The notes beneath the pieces are model-generated. The model was not told the origin of the DNA, ran no database searches, and saw only the letters and a program-made list of their open reading frames with translations. The position numbers were made by a program, and so were the translations under genes. This document shows positions 6,083 through 13,327 of a stretch of DNA of 13,327 nucleotides, one piece after another. Numbering within the stretch: position 1 is the first letter of the stretch; each line of letters begins with the position of its first letter. Source of the DNA: Candidatus Delongbacteria bacterium. GTDB lineage: Bacteria; Bacteroidota; Bacteroidia; Bacteroidales; ML635J-15. Location: positions 1-13,327 of the forward strand of contig JAQIDD010000194.1 in NCBI GenBank assembly GCA_027858215.1, written 5' to 3'.

Positions 6083-7912
6083 ATGGGTAAGGATATGAAA
6101 CATAAAATTTTATTTATCGCTTTTGTTCTGTGTGTATCAGGGACGTTTGCTCAATCTGTGGATGACATTAAAAACAACCGCATGTACCTCTGGGGTGAAG
6201 GCAACGGGGTAACACTGAATGAGGCCGACAAAAATGCCCTTTCGATGCTGATCAATCAGATTTCTGTGGATGTAGAAAGCAAATTTGAACTGGAAAAAAC
6301 AGAAAATGATGCAGGGCAAATCTCGGAACAGGTAATATCCATAGTAAACACCTACAGCAGTGCCAGCCTTCATAATACTGAAAGAATCGTTGTGAACCAG
6401 GAACCGGCAGCCAAAGTTTTGAGGTACATCAAAAGAACGGATGTCAGTAAGATATTTAAAAACCGTGAGTTAAAAATCAAAGAATTTTGTGATTATGCCC
6501 ATCATGCATTGGAAGAAGTCAGGATAAGCGATGCCATAAAATATTATTACTGGGCTCATGTGCTGCTCCGGTCTCATCCCGACCAAAGTAAAATCACTTA
6601 CATGGATAATATGGGGAAAGAACATCTTTTGTGCATTTGGCTGCCCAGAAGAATAAAGCAAATATTGTCCGGCATTGACATCAACATCAAAAACAAAGAA
6701 GTGCAGAAAGACCATGCCGTTTATAAATTATACATTACTTACAAAGACAAGCCTGTTGAAAAATTTGTATATCAATACTGGACAGGGCAGGATTACACAA
6801 ACCTTATTGAAGCTTCTGACGGCCTGGGTATTGCTGAATTTTTCGGGAAAGATGCTAAAGGCATGGAAAAAATCCAGATTAAAACTGAGTATATATTCAA
6901 AAACGAATCCCTATATGATAAAGAACTGAACACTGTGATGGAAAAAATTCCGGACATTCCCATTAAAGAGGCATATTTCAACCTCAACTTAGCATCAACA
7001 ACGGAACAAGAAACAACGCACGATGAACATGATGGCTCAGTAACAACCAATACATCTTCACAGGACAAAAAAGAATCGTGTACGAAAATGAGCCTGGTGA
7101 ATGATATTTCCGGCTACACAGAGGTAATAGAGCCGGTGATGGATGCCATAGCGTCACAGCAATATACAGCCGCAAAACCATATTTCACAGCACGAGGGTA
7201 TGAGATCTACGAAAAACTTATCAAGTATGGTAATGCCAAAATCCTTGACCAACCTGAATTAACCGGCATGAAAAAAGACAATAAAATCATTATCCGGGCC
7301 ATTCCCATGCTGTTCAGCTTTAAAACCAACAACAGGAAATTTGTTGAAAATGTAGTTTTCCATTTTGATGATAACAACAAAATTTGCGACCTCAGTTTTA
7401 GCCTTTCAGAAACAGCGCTTAATGATGTATTGAAAAAAGACCAGTGGCGGGAAACCGACCGCATGACCATCATAGATTTTCTGGAGCATTATAAAACAGC
7501 TTATGCCCTGGAACGCATTGAATACATTGAATCCATTTTTTCGGATGATGCACTCATTATTACAGGGGCATACAAAACGGTGCCAAGCCTGGAAAATCCC
7601 TACAAAAACAATAAGATTCTGCAATATAACCGTTACAACAAACAGGAATACATCAACCGGTTGAAAGTGCTTTTCAACAGCAAAGAATACATCAACCTGC
7701 AGTTTGAAAAAAGCGATATACGGGCCGGAGATAAAGACCATGTTTACGGCATTCAAATCAAACAAAATTACTATTCATCCAATTATGGCGACAAAGGGTA
7801 TCTTTTCCTCATGGTTGACCTGCAGGACACAAGTAAACCGACCATTCATGTCAGAACATGGCAGCCAAATAAAGATGAGAAAGGGAATATATACGGTATA
7901 GAGGATTTTTAG
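6083..7912 (+). CDS. Secreted LPP20-domain protein with NTF2-like C-terminal repeats
   Basis: A complete 609-aa protein. Two starts are possible: the ATG at 6083 (MGKD...) or at 6095, where MKHKILFIAFVLCVSGTFAQ is a textbook signal peptide; I prefer 6095. There is no good lipobox. Residues about 25-125 resemble the LPP20 fold (MYLWGEGNGVTLNEADKNAL, then an Asn/Gln-rich helix and strand). Residues 126-165 are helical and could form a TPR-like pair. Residues about 200-290 look like a beta-sandwich, followed by a Thr/Ser/Asp linker (303-332). The last 270 residues contain what look like two NTF2-like units: 345-450 (VIEPVMDAIASQQYTAAKPY start) and 460-600 (IIDFLEHYKTAYALERIEYI, ending VRTWQPNKD). 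Full-length relatives with this arrangement occur in Bacteroidota, without known function. Expected location is periplasm or outer-membrane periplasmic face. Confidence 0.78.
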   Translation: MGKDMKHKILFIAFVLCVSGTFAQSVDDIKNNRMYLWGEGNGVTLNEADKNALSMLINQISVDVESKFELEKTENDAGQISEQVISIVNTYSSASLHNTERIVVNQEPAAKVLRYIKRTDVSKIFKNRELKIKEFCDYAHHALEEVRISDAIKYYYWAHVLLRSHPDQSKITYMDNMGKEHLLCIWLPRRIKQILSGIDINIKNKEVQKDHAVYKLYITYKDKPVEKFVYQYWTGQDYTNLIEASDGLGIAEFFGKDAKGMEKIQIKTEYIFKNESLYDKELNTVMEKIPDIPIKEAYFNLNLASTTEQETTHDEHDGSVTTNTSSQDKKESCTKMSLVNDISGYTEVIEPVMDAIASQQYTAAKPYFTARGYEIYEKLIKYGNAKILDQPELTGMKKDNKIIIRAIPMLFSFKTNNRKFVENVVFHFDDNNKICDLSFSLSETALNDVLKKDQWRETDRMTIIDFLEHYKTAYALERIEYIESIFSDDALIITGAYKTVPSLENPYKNNKILQYNRYNKQEYINRLKVLFNSKEYINLQFEKSDIRAGDKDHVYGIQIKQNYYSSNYGDKGYLFLMVDLQDTSKPTIHVRTWQPNKDEKGNIYGIEDF

Positions 7913-7975
7913 GGTTTTTACAGTGATAGAATTATGTGGATAATTTTAACTAATGAGTGTTCGTCAATAAAATCA

Positions 7976-8100
7976 TTGTCTTGTTCATAATGTTTGAGTT
8001 CGAGGCCTGCGAAGCATTTAAAACCAAGGATTTTACTTTTGTAAATGACTGTTTTAAATACGAGCGTAACGAAGAAATCAGACATTATGGACAGACACTA
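7976..8100. repeat. Hairpin-forming inverted-repeat element (MITE-like)
   Basis: The region folds back on itself around a TTTT loop at 8037-8040. Pairing blocks from inside out are TTTAC/GTAAA (8032-8036 with 8041-8045), ATTTAAAAC/GTTTTAAAT (8016-8024 with 8051-8059, 9 of 9), an equal-length 18-nt segment on each side with little pairing (7998-8015 and 8060-8077), and CATAATGTTTGA/TCAGACATTATG (7986-7997 with 8078-8089, 11 of 12). Similarity continues outward to about 7976 and 8100 (TTGTC.. against ..GACA). The left unpaired segment has its own small palindrome, TTCG-AGGCCTG-CGAA. Recognisable rtcB sequence begins immediately to the right. No target-site duplication is obvious. A 44-codon frame crosses the element (ATG at 7990) but looks like a by-product. 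Confidence 0.7.
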
Positions 8101-8705
8101 AATATTGCAATGCCAAAAACATAGAGCTGCCACACAAATCATTGGCCTGGTTACCCATGGACACATCAGAAGGGCAAGCTTATGTTGAAGCGATGAATTT
8201 TGCTCTTGCCTTTGCCAAAGCCAATCGTTTTGCCATGATGGACACAATAAAACACATCATCGGTGAAAGCATTGATAGTGTAACTTTTGGTGAAATCATC
8301 AACATACATCATAATTATGCTGCTGTGGAAAATCATTACGGCAAACATGTGGTTGTTCACCGTAAAGGCGCTACATCTGCAAAAGCCGTACAAACAGGAA
8401 TTATTCCCGGCTCACAGGGAACTCCCAGTTTTATTGTGAGAGGCAAAGGTAACCCGGAATCATTCATGTCATGTTCGCATGGTGCCGGACGTAAACTGGC
8501 ACGCAAACAAGCCATTCGATCACTGAATCTGGAAAAAGAAATTAAACTTCTCGATGATGCAGGGATTATACATGCTGTTCATACCCAAAAAAATTTAGAT
8601 GAAGCAGCAGGGGCGTATAAAGACATTGATACTGTGATGAAAAACCAGGAAGATCTCGTGGAAATTATTGAAAAGTTAATCCCCCTGGCAGTGATTAAGG
8701 GATAA
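8100..8705 (+). pseudogene. rtcB: RtcB RNA ligase, 5'-truncated C-terminal half
   Basis: RtcB joins RNA 2',3'-cyclic-phosphate or 3'-phosphate ends to 5'-hydroxyl ends with GTP and Mn2+. The frame encodes the C-terminal half: YCNAKNIELPHKSLAWLPMD, SEGQAYVEAMNFALAFAKAN, then NIHHNYA, VVHRKGAT, GIIPGSQGTPSFIVRGKGN, SCSHGAGR, AYKDIDTVM and a terminal VIKG. Counting from the TTG at 8142, the His of HHNYA (H57) and of SHGAGR (H113) are 56 residues apart, exactly the spacing of the E. coli metal ligand His281 and guanylate-accepting His337. The N-terminal half with the Asp/Cys and His ligands is missing. Starts at TTG 8142 or ATG 8157 could give a 187- or 182-aa fragment, which could not ligate RNA alone. 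Homology begins where the inverted-repeat element ends, pointing to insertion or deletion there. Confidence 0.88.
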
Positions 8706-9066
8706 AAAAAAGCATTCATGTACGTGGACCTGAAAAAGAAAAAAGATCCAAAAAAACGCATGGAGATAGTAAAAACCATCTAATCAAACTTTAACATTGT
8801 TGAATGATTAGTTACCAACGAGGAATTCTGATTTTTTTTATGTTGTGAAGAAATGCCATTCATGATCAATGTTTTTACTATAGCTTCATTCGCTTTATGA
8901 CCAATCAGAACTAATTTTTTAAGGTTTATCCTTTATATAAATTAATAACCAACTGAAAATTTGATTTATTTCTATAATTTTTTTTATTATATTTGCATGC
9001 AAAGGAAAATTTGGTCATTTATTTTTTCCGGGGTAGAAATAAAGAACAACTAACTAATCAGAAAAT
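8706..9066. other. Intergenic region upstream of the secreted pair
   Basis: A 361-bp AT-rich gap. A 21-codon Lys-rich frame (ATG at 8718, MYVDLKKKKDPKKRMEIVKT) ends at 8783, in the same frame as rtcB but after its stop; I cannot tell whether it is a remnant. A promoter lies at 8960-8995 and the last 65 nt form an A-rich leader. No hairpin terminator with a T-tract is clear. Confidence 0.5.
8960..8995 (+). promoter_or_regulatory. Promoter of the secreted protein/adhesin pair
   Basis: TATATTTG at 8988-8995 matches the Bacteroidota -7 element TAnnTTTG perfectly, and TTTG at 8960-8963 lies 24 nt upstream as a candidate -33 element, slightly longer than the usual spacing. Transcription would start near 9002, giving a leader of about 65 nt. 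This is the best promoter in the window. Confidence 0.55.
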
Positions 9067-9447
9067 ATGATGAAAAATAAACTATTACTGCCATTTTTAG
9101 CACTGATTTTATTTTCAGTGGTGTTATCTGCACAAACATCAGACAAATTGAACCTTATTGAATCAAGGGCTTTAAAGGCCTACTCTGAACAGGAAATTGA
9201 AAGTATGCCTGAGTACAAAATCTACCAGGTCAATTACCTCTATGCGGATTCATACCGTATTCCGCATACAATGAAAAACAAGATTGATCCCATGGACATT
9301 GATATTTCAAAATACGGGGCTTTCAGGCACGATTCAAAAGAACAAAAAGTATATCTCAATCCTGAAAAATCAACAGGCCCTTACATCATCCTAAAATCAA
9401 AAGCAGAAGTTCGGGAACAATTATCCATAATTAAAGAACAACATTAA
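9067..9447 (+). CDS. Small secreted protein, 126 aa, unknown function
   Basis: A complete frame with a clear signal peptide (MMKNKLLLPFLALILFSVVL then SAQ, cleavage expected near residue 22-23), so exported. The mature part of about 100 residues has no cysteine and no membrane segment. It begins with a helix-forming acidic region (SRALKAYSEQEIESMPEY), followed by a Tyr-rich stretch (KIYQVNYLYADSYRIP), then DPMDIDISKYGAFRHDSKE and VYLNPEKSTGPYIILKSKAE. It ends 12 nt before the ATG of the giant adhesin and shares its promoter, so the two are almost certainly cotranscribed. Short secreted proteins just upstream of T9SS/gliding-motility-type proteins recur in Bacteroidota; a role as accessory or partner is inference. 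I do not recognise a named family. Either of the first two ATGs could be the start. Confidence 0.82.
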   Translation: MMKNKLLLPFLALILFSVVLSAQTSDKLNLIESRALKAYSEQEIESMPEYKIYQVNYLYADSYRIPHTMKNKIDPMDIDISKYGAFRHDSKEQKVYLNPEKSTGPYIILKSKAEVREQLSIIKEQH

Positions 9448-9459
9448 AAACAAACCATT

Positions 9460-12400
9460 ATGAAAATGAAATTTCAATCTATTTTTATAGTCCTTTTTTT
9501 ATTCCCCGTATTGACAGTTGCCCAAACCTACAACCTGGATGTTTCTACGGACGGTCAACTCATAAATACCTGCGAAGCCTCCTTATTTGATGAAGGAGGG
9601 TCTGCTGGCAATTATACCATCAATTCCGATTACGAAATTACATTTGCTTCAACGAATAATTCATGCATAAGAGCAGTCATCAAATCTTATGAATTTGAAC
9701 ATGAATTTGATTATCTTATTTTTTACGATGGCACTTCAAGTGCTACTGGCACATGTTTGGATTCGGTTACTACAACACCACAAAGTACTGTAGATGAACG
9801 TGGAAATGCATACTATGCACAATCCGGGTACATTACCATCAGGATCACTTCAGACGGTGCTGTCAACAAAGCCGGTTTTGAAGTCAGCATTGATTGCCCC
9901 GGACATTGCCTTCCACCTTCTACAGCCAACACATTGCCAGCCGGAGACTCTTGTGATATTAATACACCTATATGCGACCTGAACGGATACCGTGGAAATA
10001 CGTCCAACGCGTATTCAACGGATCACGAATATATTGATTTTTACAATGATGGCACCTTTTGTGGCGGGATCAACAACAACTCCTGGTTATCTTTTATGGC
10101 AGATTCTACCGATGTGGTACTGGATGTGTGGGTTAGAAACTGCCAGGGTAGTGCCAATCCCGGGAATCCCATCGAAGGCATTCAATTGATGATTTTTGAT
10201 ACCGACTGCAGCACGTTTACCCCCGTTTCAAACTGTTGGAGTCCTGGAAAACAGCTAAGCGGTCAAATTACGGCGTCAGGACTTTCACCTGGGAACAATT
10301 ACCTTATTATGGTTGACGGATATGCTGAAGATGTATGCGAATACATTTTTGCCGCCAGTTCAGGTGCTGTTGTGGCTGACGCAGGACATGATCACTACAT
10401 CTGCGAAGGTGAACCGGTTGATCTTACAGCCACAGGAGGTACTTCGGTAACCTGGTCATCCACCCCGGAAGATGCCTCCCTGGACGGACAGGAAACCAAT
10501 CAGACCATCACTGTCTTGCCGGGCGAAACAACCACTTACACAGCTACCGTCACCGGTTTAAATCCGGATTGTCCGGGCACCGCTGATGTCACTGTGTTCG
10601 TTAATTCTGCTTCCGCTTCATTCACTGGCTTGGATACAGAATATTGCGAAGACGATGCCACACCCGTCACATTAAACGGAAATTATGCTACAGGCAGTTT
10701 TTCCGGGAATGGTGTTGTTGGGGAGCAGTTTACCCCGGCCGACGCAGGCAGTGGCACACATGCCATCACCTATGCATACGATTATTCTGTCATCACGGCT
10801 TTCCAGGATGATTTTGATCCTGCCCCCGAAACAGGCTGGGGACACGGAGCTACCTATGGAAGTGATTCATGGGCAGTAGGAACACCACAGGGTGGAGACG
10901 GAGGTAATTCCAACACCACATCCAATCCCGACCCAACCACCGATCACACATCAACCAACCTTGATAATCAAGTGTATGGACAGGGTCTCGATTACGGGCA
11001 GGCCGATGGTGTAGGAGGCCACTATGACAATTCGTATGAATGGCTGCTCTCACCTGAAATTGATTGTTCCGGGTTGAACAACACACAACTCAGCTTTTGG
11101 CGGTATGCCAATTTTGAACCTGATTACGATACTGCCTTTGTGGAAATCAGCAACGATCTTTCAACATGGTATGACCTGCCACATCCCCAATATCCAGAAG
11201 ATGATCAATGGACACAGGTGATTTATGATATTTCTGCATACGCTGACAACGAATCCACGGTCTGGATACGCTGGACATCAAAATCTGACGGAGCGCAAGC
11301 CTATTCCGGATGGAACCTTGATGATGTTACCGTTACAGGCATTGTAACCGGTGGATCGTGCACCAGCACTGATGTACAATATACCACAGTAAAGGAACTT
11401 CCTGTGGTTAATGCCGGCACCGATGTGGATATCTGTGAAGGGGAAGAAGCAGTGCTTAACGGAAGCGTTTCCGGAGATGTTAATACAGGTTCATGGGCAA
11501 CAGACGGATCAGGTGATTTTACCAATCCCACAGATCTGAATGCTTCCTATATTCCATCTCAACAGGACATTGATAATGGAACGATAATACTAAGCTTGAC
11601 ATCAGATAACCCGGCAGGACCATGCGGTACTAACAGCGATCAGGTATCTGTCACTATTTTGCCACTGGATGATCCGTATTTTAGCTATGAATCCGGAACG
11701 TTCTGCGCAACAGGCCCAAACGTTTCACCTACCGATATAGCTACACCCGGCGGTACTTTTTCTGCTGACCCTGCCGGATTGGATATCAACAGTTCAACAG
11801 GAGAAATTGACCTTGGTGCAAGCACCCCGGAAATAACATATACCATAACTTACACAACAAACGGAACTTGCCCGGCCAGCAGTACGTTTGAACTTACCGT
11901 GGCAAGTGGCTTTGATGCGGAATTTTATTACAACGGCCCCTATTGCCAGACAGATAATAATCCGCTTCCCCAACACAATACAGGATCAAATGGAACGTAT
12001 TCCGCATCCCCGGCAGGCCTTGTCTTCATAAATCAAAATACCGGGGAAATTGATCTTCAAAATTCCGATCCCGGTACATATTCCATTACCAATACCATAT
12101 CGGCATCAGGTGGTTGTGGAGAAGCCACATACACTGAAAATGGCATTACCATCTACGAAGCACCTATTGTGAATTGCAGTGATGACTTAGAAACATGTTT
12201 TGGTGAATCTGTAACACTCAACGGAACATCCGGCGGGTCAACAACAAACGTAAACTGGTCAACCAACGGTACGGGGACACTTGAAAATGCGAACCTGCTG
12301 AATGCAGTTTACACACCATCTGAAAATGACATTGACAATTCCCCCATAAAATTCTATCTCACCAGCAATGATCCGTCCGGGCCTTGTGACCCTTCCACTG

Positions 12401-13327
12401 ACAGCTTATGGCTAAACGTGTATCCATTTCCTGAATTGACTGTTTTGACCGACAGCAGTTATTGCAATCAGCCAAACGGACAAATTCAACTTGTGGTTAC
12501 CGGAAACAATCCGTTTGTTTATGATTGGAGCCACTCTTCTGAAGATCAGGCTACAGCAGATAGTTTAACACCCGGGCAATACAGTTTTACTGTGGCCGAT
12601 GACAAGGGCTGTAGTGTGGATTCTTCTGCAAGCGTATTCAATATTGACCCGGGCTCCATATCAGTTGCCGGAGTTGATCCATTGTGCTACAATGATTCCA
12701 CAGGTAGTTTTATCACAGAAATTGAAGGAGCCATATCACCGTATACATACATATATTCCGCAGGTGATACCATTACCAGCGATGAAAACATTGACAGCCT
12801 GAAAAACTTACCGGCAGGCACATATTTAGTTACCATCGTTGACGGCAATAATTGCACAATGTATTCTGACAGCATCATCCTTGAGTATCCCCAGGAACTT
12901 ACAATCATTGACACAACCTACAATGAAAATGGACAGGGCAACATTGAAGTTGAAGTAAACGGGGGCACAGGCTCCTATAATTACATGTGGAATACAGATG
13001 ACACCACCGCTGCCTTATTTAACCTTGATGCCGGGGAATATATCATCACAATAACGGATGATAACAATTGTACATTAGCCGAAGCATTTTATGTCAGTTT
13101 TAATGAACTTCTGATACCTAATGTGATAACCCCAAATGGTGATGCCCTTAACGACACCTGGGAAATTCAGGGCATTGCAGCTTACGAAAACGTGGAAATC
13201 AGCATTTTTACCCGCTGGGGTGATGATGTGTATTATTTCAATGGAACAGGAACAGAATACACAGACCAGCAAACACAATGGGATGGCACAAGAAATGGAA
13301 AGGACCTGCCCATGGGTAATTATGTAT
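9460..13327 (+). CDS. Giant multidomain T9SS type B adhesin-like protein (partial, 3' end missing)
   Basis: The frame is open without a stop for 1289 codons to the window edge. Order of modules by residue: signal peptide (1-21, MKMKFQSIFIVLFLFPVLTV); CUB-like domain (about 34-146, with YEITFAS, FEHEFDYLIFYDG and GYITIRITSDG); a Cys-containing beta domain (about 160-305); an Ig-like domain (306-385, ADAGHDHYICEGEPVDLTAT); a MAM/jelly-roll-like domain (447-627, from FQDDFDPAPETGW to SGWNLDDVTVTG); four Ig/PKD-like repeats (648-990); three SprB-type repeats (991-1212, each with LxPGxYxxTVxDxxxC-like ends); and the gliding-motility-associated type B C-terminal domain (from 1215: IPNVITPNGDALNDTWEI, FTRWGDDVY, WDGTRNGKDLPMGNY). 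Only about 10-20 residues and the stop should be missing. T9SS would export it across the outer membrane. Adhesion is inferred from the architecture. The domain limits are approximate. Confidence 0.93.
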   Translation, partial: MKMKFQSIFIVLFLFPVLTVAQTYNLDVSTDGQLINTCEASLFDEGGSAGNYTINSDYEITFASTNNSCIRAVIKSYEFEHEFDYLIFYDGTSSATGTCLDSVTTTPQSTVDERGNAYYAQSGYITIRITSDGAVNKAGFEVSIDCPGHCLPPSTANTLPAGDSCDINTPICDLNGYRGNTSNAYSTDHEYIDFYNDGTFCGGINNNSWLSFMADSTDVVLDVWVRNCQGSANPGNPIEGIQLMIFDTDCSTFTPVSNCWSPGKQLSGQITASGLSPGNNYLIMVDGYAEDVCEYIFAASSGAVVADAGHDHYICEGEPVDLTATGGTSVTWSSTPEDASLDGQETNQTITVLPGETTTYTATVTGLNPDCPGTADVTVFVNSASASFTGLDTEYCEDDATPVTLNGNYATGSFSGNGVVGEQFTPADAGSGTHAITYAYDYSVITAFQDDFDPAPETGWGHGATYGSDSWAVGTPQGGDGGNSNTTSNPDPTTDHTSTNLDNQVYGQGLDYGQADGVGGHYDNSYEWLLSPEIDCSGLNNTQLSFWRYANFEPDYDTAFVEISNDLSTWYDLPHPQYPEDDQWTQVIYDISAYADNESTVWIRWTSKSDGAQAYSGWNLDDVTVTGIVTGGSCTSTDVQYTTVKELPVVNAGTDVDICEGEEAVLNGSVSGDVNTGSWATDGSGDFTNPTDLNASYIPSQQDIDNGTIILSLTSDNPAGPCGTNSDQVSVTILPLDDPYFSYESGTFCATGPNVSPTDIATPGGTFSADPAGLDINSSTGEIDLGASTPEITYTITYTTNGTCPASSTFELTVASGFDAEFYYNGPYCQTDNNPLPQHNTGSNGTYSASPAGLVFINQNTGEIDLQNSDPGTYSITNTISASGGCGEATYTENGITIYEAPIVNCSDDLETCFGESVTLNGTSGGSTTNVNWSTNGTGTLENANLLNAVYTPSENDIDNSPIKFYLTSNDPSGPCDPSTDSLWLNVYPFPELTVLTDSSYCNQPNGQIQLVVTGNNPFVYDWSHSSEDQATADSLTPGQYSFTVADDKGCSVDSSASVFNIDPGSISVAGVDPLCYNDSTGSFITEIEGAISPYTYIYSAGDTITSDENIDSLKNLPAGTYLVTIVDGNNCTMYSDSIILEYPQELTIIDTTYNENGQGNIEVEVNGGTGSYNYMWNTDDTTAALFNLDAGEYIITITDDNNCTLAEAFYVSFNELLIPNVITPNGDALNDTWEIQGIAAYENVEISIFTRWGDDVYYFNGTGTEYTDQQTQWDGTRNGKDLPMGNYV
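11404..12429 (+). repeat. A-B-B-A arrangement of Ig-like modules inside the adhesin
   Basis: Module A (11404-11664) and its relative (12169-12429) share LNASYIPSQQDIDNG versus LNAVYTPSENDIDNS and SDNPAGPCG versus SNDPSGPCD. Module B (11665-11905) and its neighbour (11914-12153) share GTFSADPAGLDINSSTGEID versus GTYSASPAGLVFINQNTGEI. The copies have diverged in DNA sequence, so the duplications are not recent. Confidence 0.75.

Noticed and set aside
6134..6136. Cysteine in the signal peptide of the 609-aa protein as a lipoprotein site
   Set aside because: The residues before it (FVL) do not form a lipobox, and a standard cleavage site follows a few residues later.
7990..8124. 44-codon frame (MFEFEACEAFKTKDF...) across the hairpin element
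   Set aside because: It lies almost entirely inside the inverted repeat, so its open frame is better explained by the element than by a protein.
8640..8705. Glu in VEIIEKLIPLAVIKG as a mutated catalytic His of RtcB
   Set aside because: The guanylate-accepting His lies about 70 residues earlier in SHGAGR, at the right spacing from HHNYA, and is intact.
8718..8783. 21-codon Lys-rich frame after rtcB, in the same frame as its stop
   Set aside because: Too short and low in complexity; RtcB ends normally with VIKG, so readthrough is not implied.

Overview
The window reads as a Bacteroidota chromosome segment. The strongest evidence is the large ORF running off the right edge: it carries CUB, Ig/PKD-like and SprB-type repeat modules and ends in a gliding-motility-associated/type IX secretion (T9SS) type B C-terminal domain, which is essentially confined to this phylum. 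Supporting signs are AT-rich -7 elements of the TAnnTTTG type, weak or absent Shine-Dalgarno sequences, and typical Bacteroidota forms of the secreted thioredoxin-like, LPP20-like and YkgJ-like proteins. Genus or family cannot be fixed from the sequence.

Layout. 1-943: a hairpin repeat, then a minus-strand Sir2 deacylase. 1084-1500: a divergent unknown 138-aa protein. 1601-2108 (minus): two decayed genes, the C-terminal tail of an RND efflux pump joined by an ATGA overlap to a frameshifted PII-like gene; an imperfect inverted repeat follows. 2273-3199: an orphan DUF58/vWA protein. 3200-3604: no intact gene, but a 17-codon fragment resembling the start of a CocE/NonD hydrolase. 3605-4830 (minus): a DMT/EamA exporter whose 3' end abuts a 5'-truncated YkgJ-type cysteine-cluster gene. 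4831-5341: no intact gene, a possible start of a Kef-type antiporter and a 73-codon ATG-less frame. 5342-5869: a secreted monothiol thioredoxin-like protein. 6083-7912: a secreted 609-aa LPP20/NTF2-like protein. 7913-8705: a hairpin-forming inverted-repeat element of about 125 bp abutting the C-terminal half of RtcB. 8706-9066: intergenic with a good promoter. 9067-13327: a two-gene unit of a small secreted protein and a giant T9SS adhesin-like protein that continues past the window.

Two themes stand out. First, the left two thirds is a decay zone: RND, PII-like, YkgJ and RtcB remnants are well supported, CocE and Kef remnants are tentative, and two breakpoints carry inverted repeats. Second, the right third encodes envelope or secreted proteins. 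I see no CRISPR array, RNA gene, intact transposase or recognised defence system, and no convincing new multi-gene system. The best candidates for novelty are the hairpin element at the rtcB breakpoint, the unknown 138-aa protein, and the small secreted partner of the adhesin.
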